Part shown: positions 4,616 to 5,102 of the stretch, piece by piece
Layout: the number at the start of each line of letters is the position of its first letter
Numbering within the stretch: position 1 is the stretch's first letter
Assembly: GCA_001821915.1 (NCBI GenBank)
Contig: MHOR01000017.1
Span: forward strand, 2,563-7,664
Length of the DNA: 5,102 bases
Direction of reading: 5' to 3'
Source: Candidatus Staskawiczbacteria bacterium RIFCSPHIGHO2_02_FULL_34_10
GTDB lineage: Bacteria; Patescibacteriota; Minisyncoccia; Minisyncoccales; Staskawiczbacteraceae
Notes under the pieces: model-generated
Databases searched by the model: none
What the model was told of the DNA's origin: nothing
The model's input: the letters and a program-made list of their open reading frames with translations, nothing else
Translations under genes and position numbers: made by a program

Positions 4616-5098
4616 CTACTGGTTAGTATTTATTTCAACAACTCTTAATATGCCTTTATATAATCCCTTTGAATCAATATTAAAAATGGAAATACTTGGA
4701 CTTGGGGAATATGGGGTTATTTTTGCATCTACTGTATAACTTCTATCGCCAAAGTCAGAATTATATTGAACATTGCAATTTGTGCAACTTAACGAATCAC
4801 ATCCACCCGTAGCAAGCGGCGTAGCAACACAATTTTGACAATCAGATGAATTACAAGTATCACATATACTACAAACACCCCTTGTGGCACCAACTGGTAT
4901 TTGTTTTTTATCAAAATATAAAGTTTTTTCTATTCCGCTTTCGGCAGCATATAGTGATGAAACCGCATTTCCTATATTGCCTGAAATTTTTATTTCGCTA
5001 AATAAAATTAAGCCCACATTTAAAACTATGGCAAGCATTATTGTCATTACTAAAAAGGCGACTATTAATGATACTCCTTTTTCTAGTTTATTAGTCAT
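4616..5098 (-). CDS. PilX-like minor pilin / pilus assembly protein, Cys-rich
   Basis: The first 60 residues are the PilX N-terminal type: a short basic leader MTNKLEKG, a probable prepilin-peptidase cleavage after G8, a hydrophobic helix (9-33) and the conserved NAVSSLYAAESGIEKTLY stretch (44-61), close to the family AAEAG motif. There is no Glu at mature position 5, as is common for PilX-type proteins. The protein would be inserted in the membrane and recruited to the type IV pilus machinery, probably at or near the tip complex (family knowledge). Residues 76-108 form an unusual insertion with eight Cys, including four CxxC motifs (C76/C79, C79/C82, C87/C90, C105/C108), suggesting disulfides or metal binding. 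The rest (111-160) is beta-rich. The ATG at 5098 leaves only 4 nt upstream inside the window, so a longer N-terminus cannot be fully excluded, though the leader length fits. Other pilin genes are likely just outside to the right. Confidence 0.82.
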   Translation of the reverse strand: MTNKLEKGVSLIVAFLVMTIMLAIVLNVGLILFSEIKISGNIGNAVSSLYAAESGIEKTLYFDKKQIPVGATRGVCSICDTCNSSDCQNCVATPLATGGCDSLSCTNCNVQYNSDFGDRSYTVDAKITPYSPSPSISIFNIDSKGLYKGILRVVEINTNQ

Positions 5099-5102
5099 TT
5101 TT

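Noticed and set aside
577..5098. Alternative genetic code with TGA as glycine (known in some Patescibacteria lineages)
   Set aside because: None of the four complete genes contains an in-frame TGA, and their Gly residues use normal codons.

Overview
The window is AT-rich, and every gene I can support lies on the minus strand. Read in the direction of transcription (right to left) the order is: a PilX-like minor pilin, the NAD+-dependent DNA ligase LigA, a small winged-helix/Cas2-like (PaaX-type) protein, the SEDS glycosyltransferase RodA, and the first codons of an unidentified gene running off the left edge. A Cys-rich PilX, a stand-alone PaaX/Cas2-like protein, compact genes and no visible Shine-Dalgarno sequences together suggest a Patescibacteria (candidate phyla radiation) genome. 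That assignment is inference. The stops used are TAA and TAG, no gene contains an in-frame TGA, and the standard bacterial code fits.

From right to left: pilX ends at 4616. A short gap with a perfect TATAAT leads into ligA (ATG at 4559, stop at 2568). Directly after the ligA stop, in another frame, lies a diverged second copy of the last ~20 codons of a ligA gene. Next comes a 7-bp tandem repeat array (2399-2489, GGTTGAA/GATTGAA). The Cas2-like gene (2334-1807) follows, tightly bracketed by two palindromes. rodA (1668-577) ends in a clear intrinsic terminator. The remaining stretch (94-545) is AT-rich and apparently non-coding, with a solitary third palindrome and one consensus DnaA box.

The most striking signal is the palindrome family. 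Three 36-bp elements (387-422, 1717-1752, 2344-2379) share outer ends ATAC/GTAT and a central GACGGCCGTC. The intervening 9-bp arms differ between copies, but each stays complementary to its own partner arm: 52 of 54 half-site pairs are intact across the three copies, with many double (compensatory) changes. Two copies flank the Cas2-like gene, one ending 9 nt before its start codon, and the third is dispersed. This looks like a repeat family coupled to a winged-helix/Cas2-fold protein. It could be an autoregulated operator set, or a REP/RAYT-like arrangement in which the protein acts on the palindromes. The sequence establishes the palindromes and their association with the gene; the mechanism is hypothesis.

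The other genes are housekeeping (replication/repair, cell-wall elongation, type IV pilus) and show no obvious functional link to the Cas2-like module, which may be an insertion between ligA and rodA.
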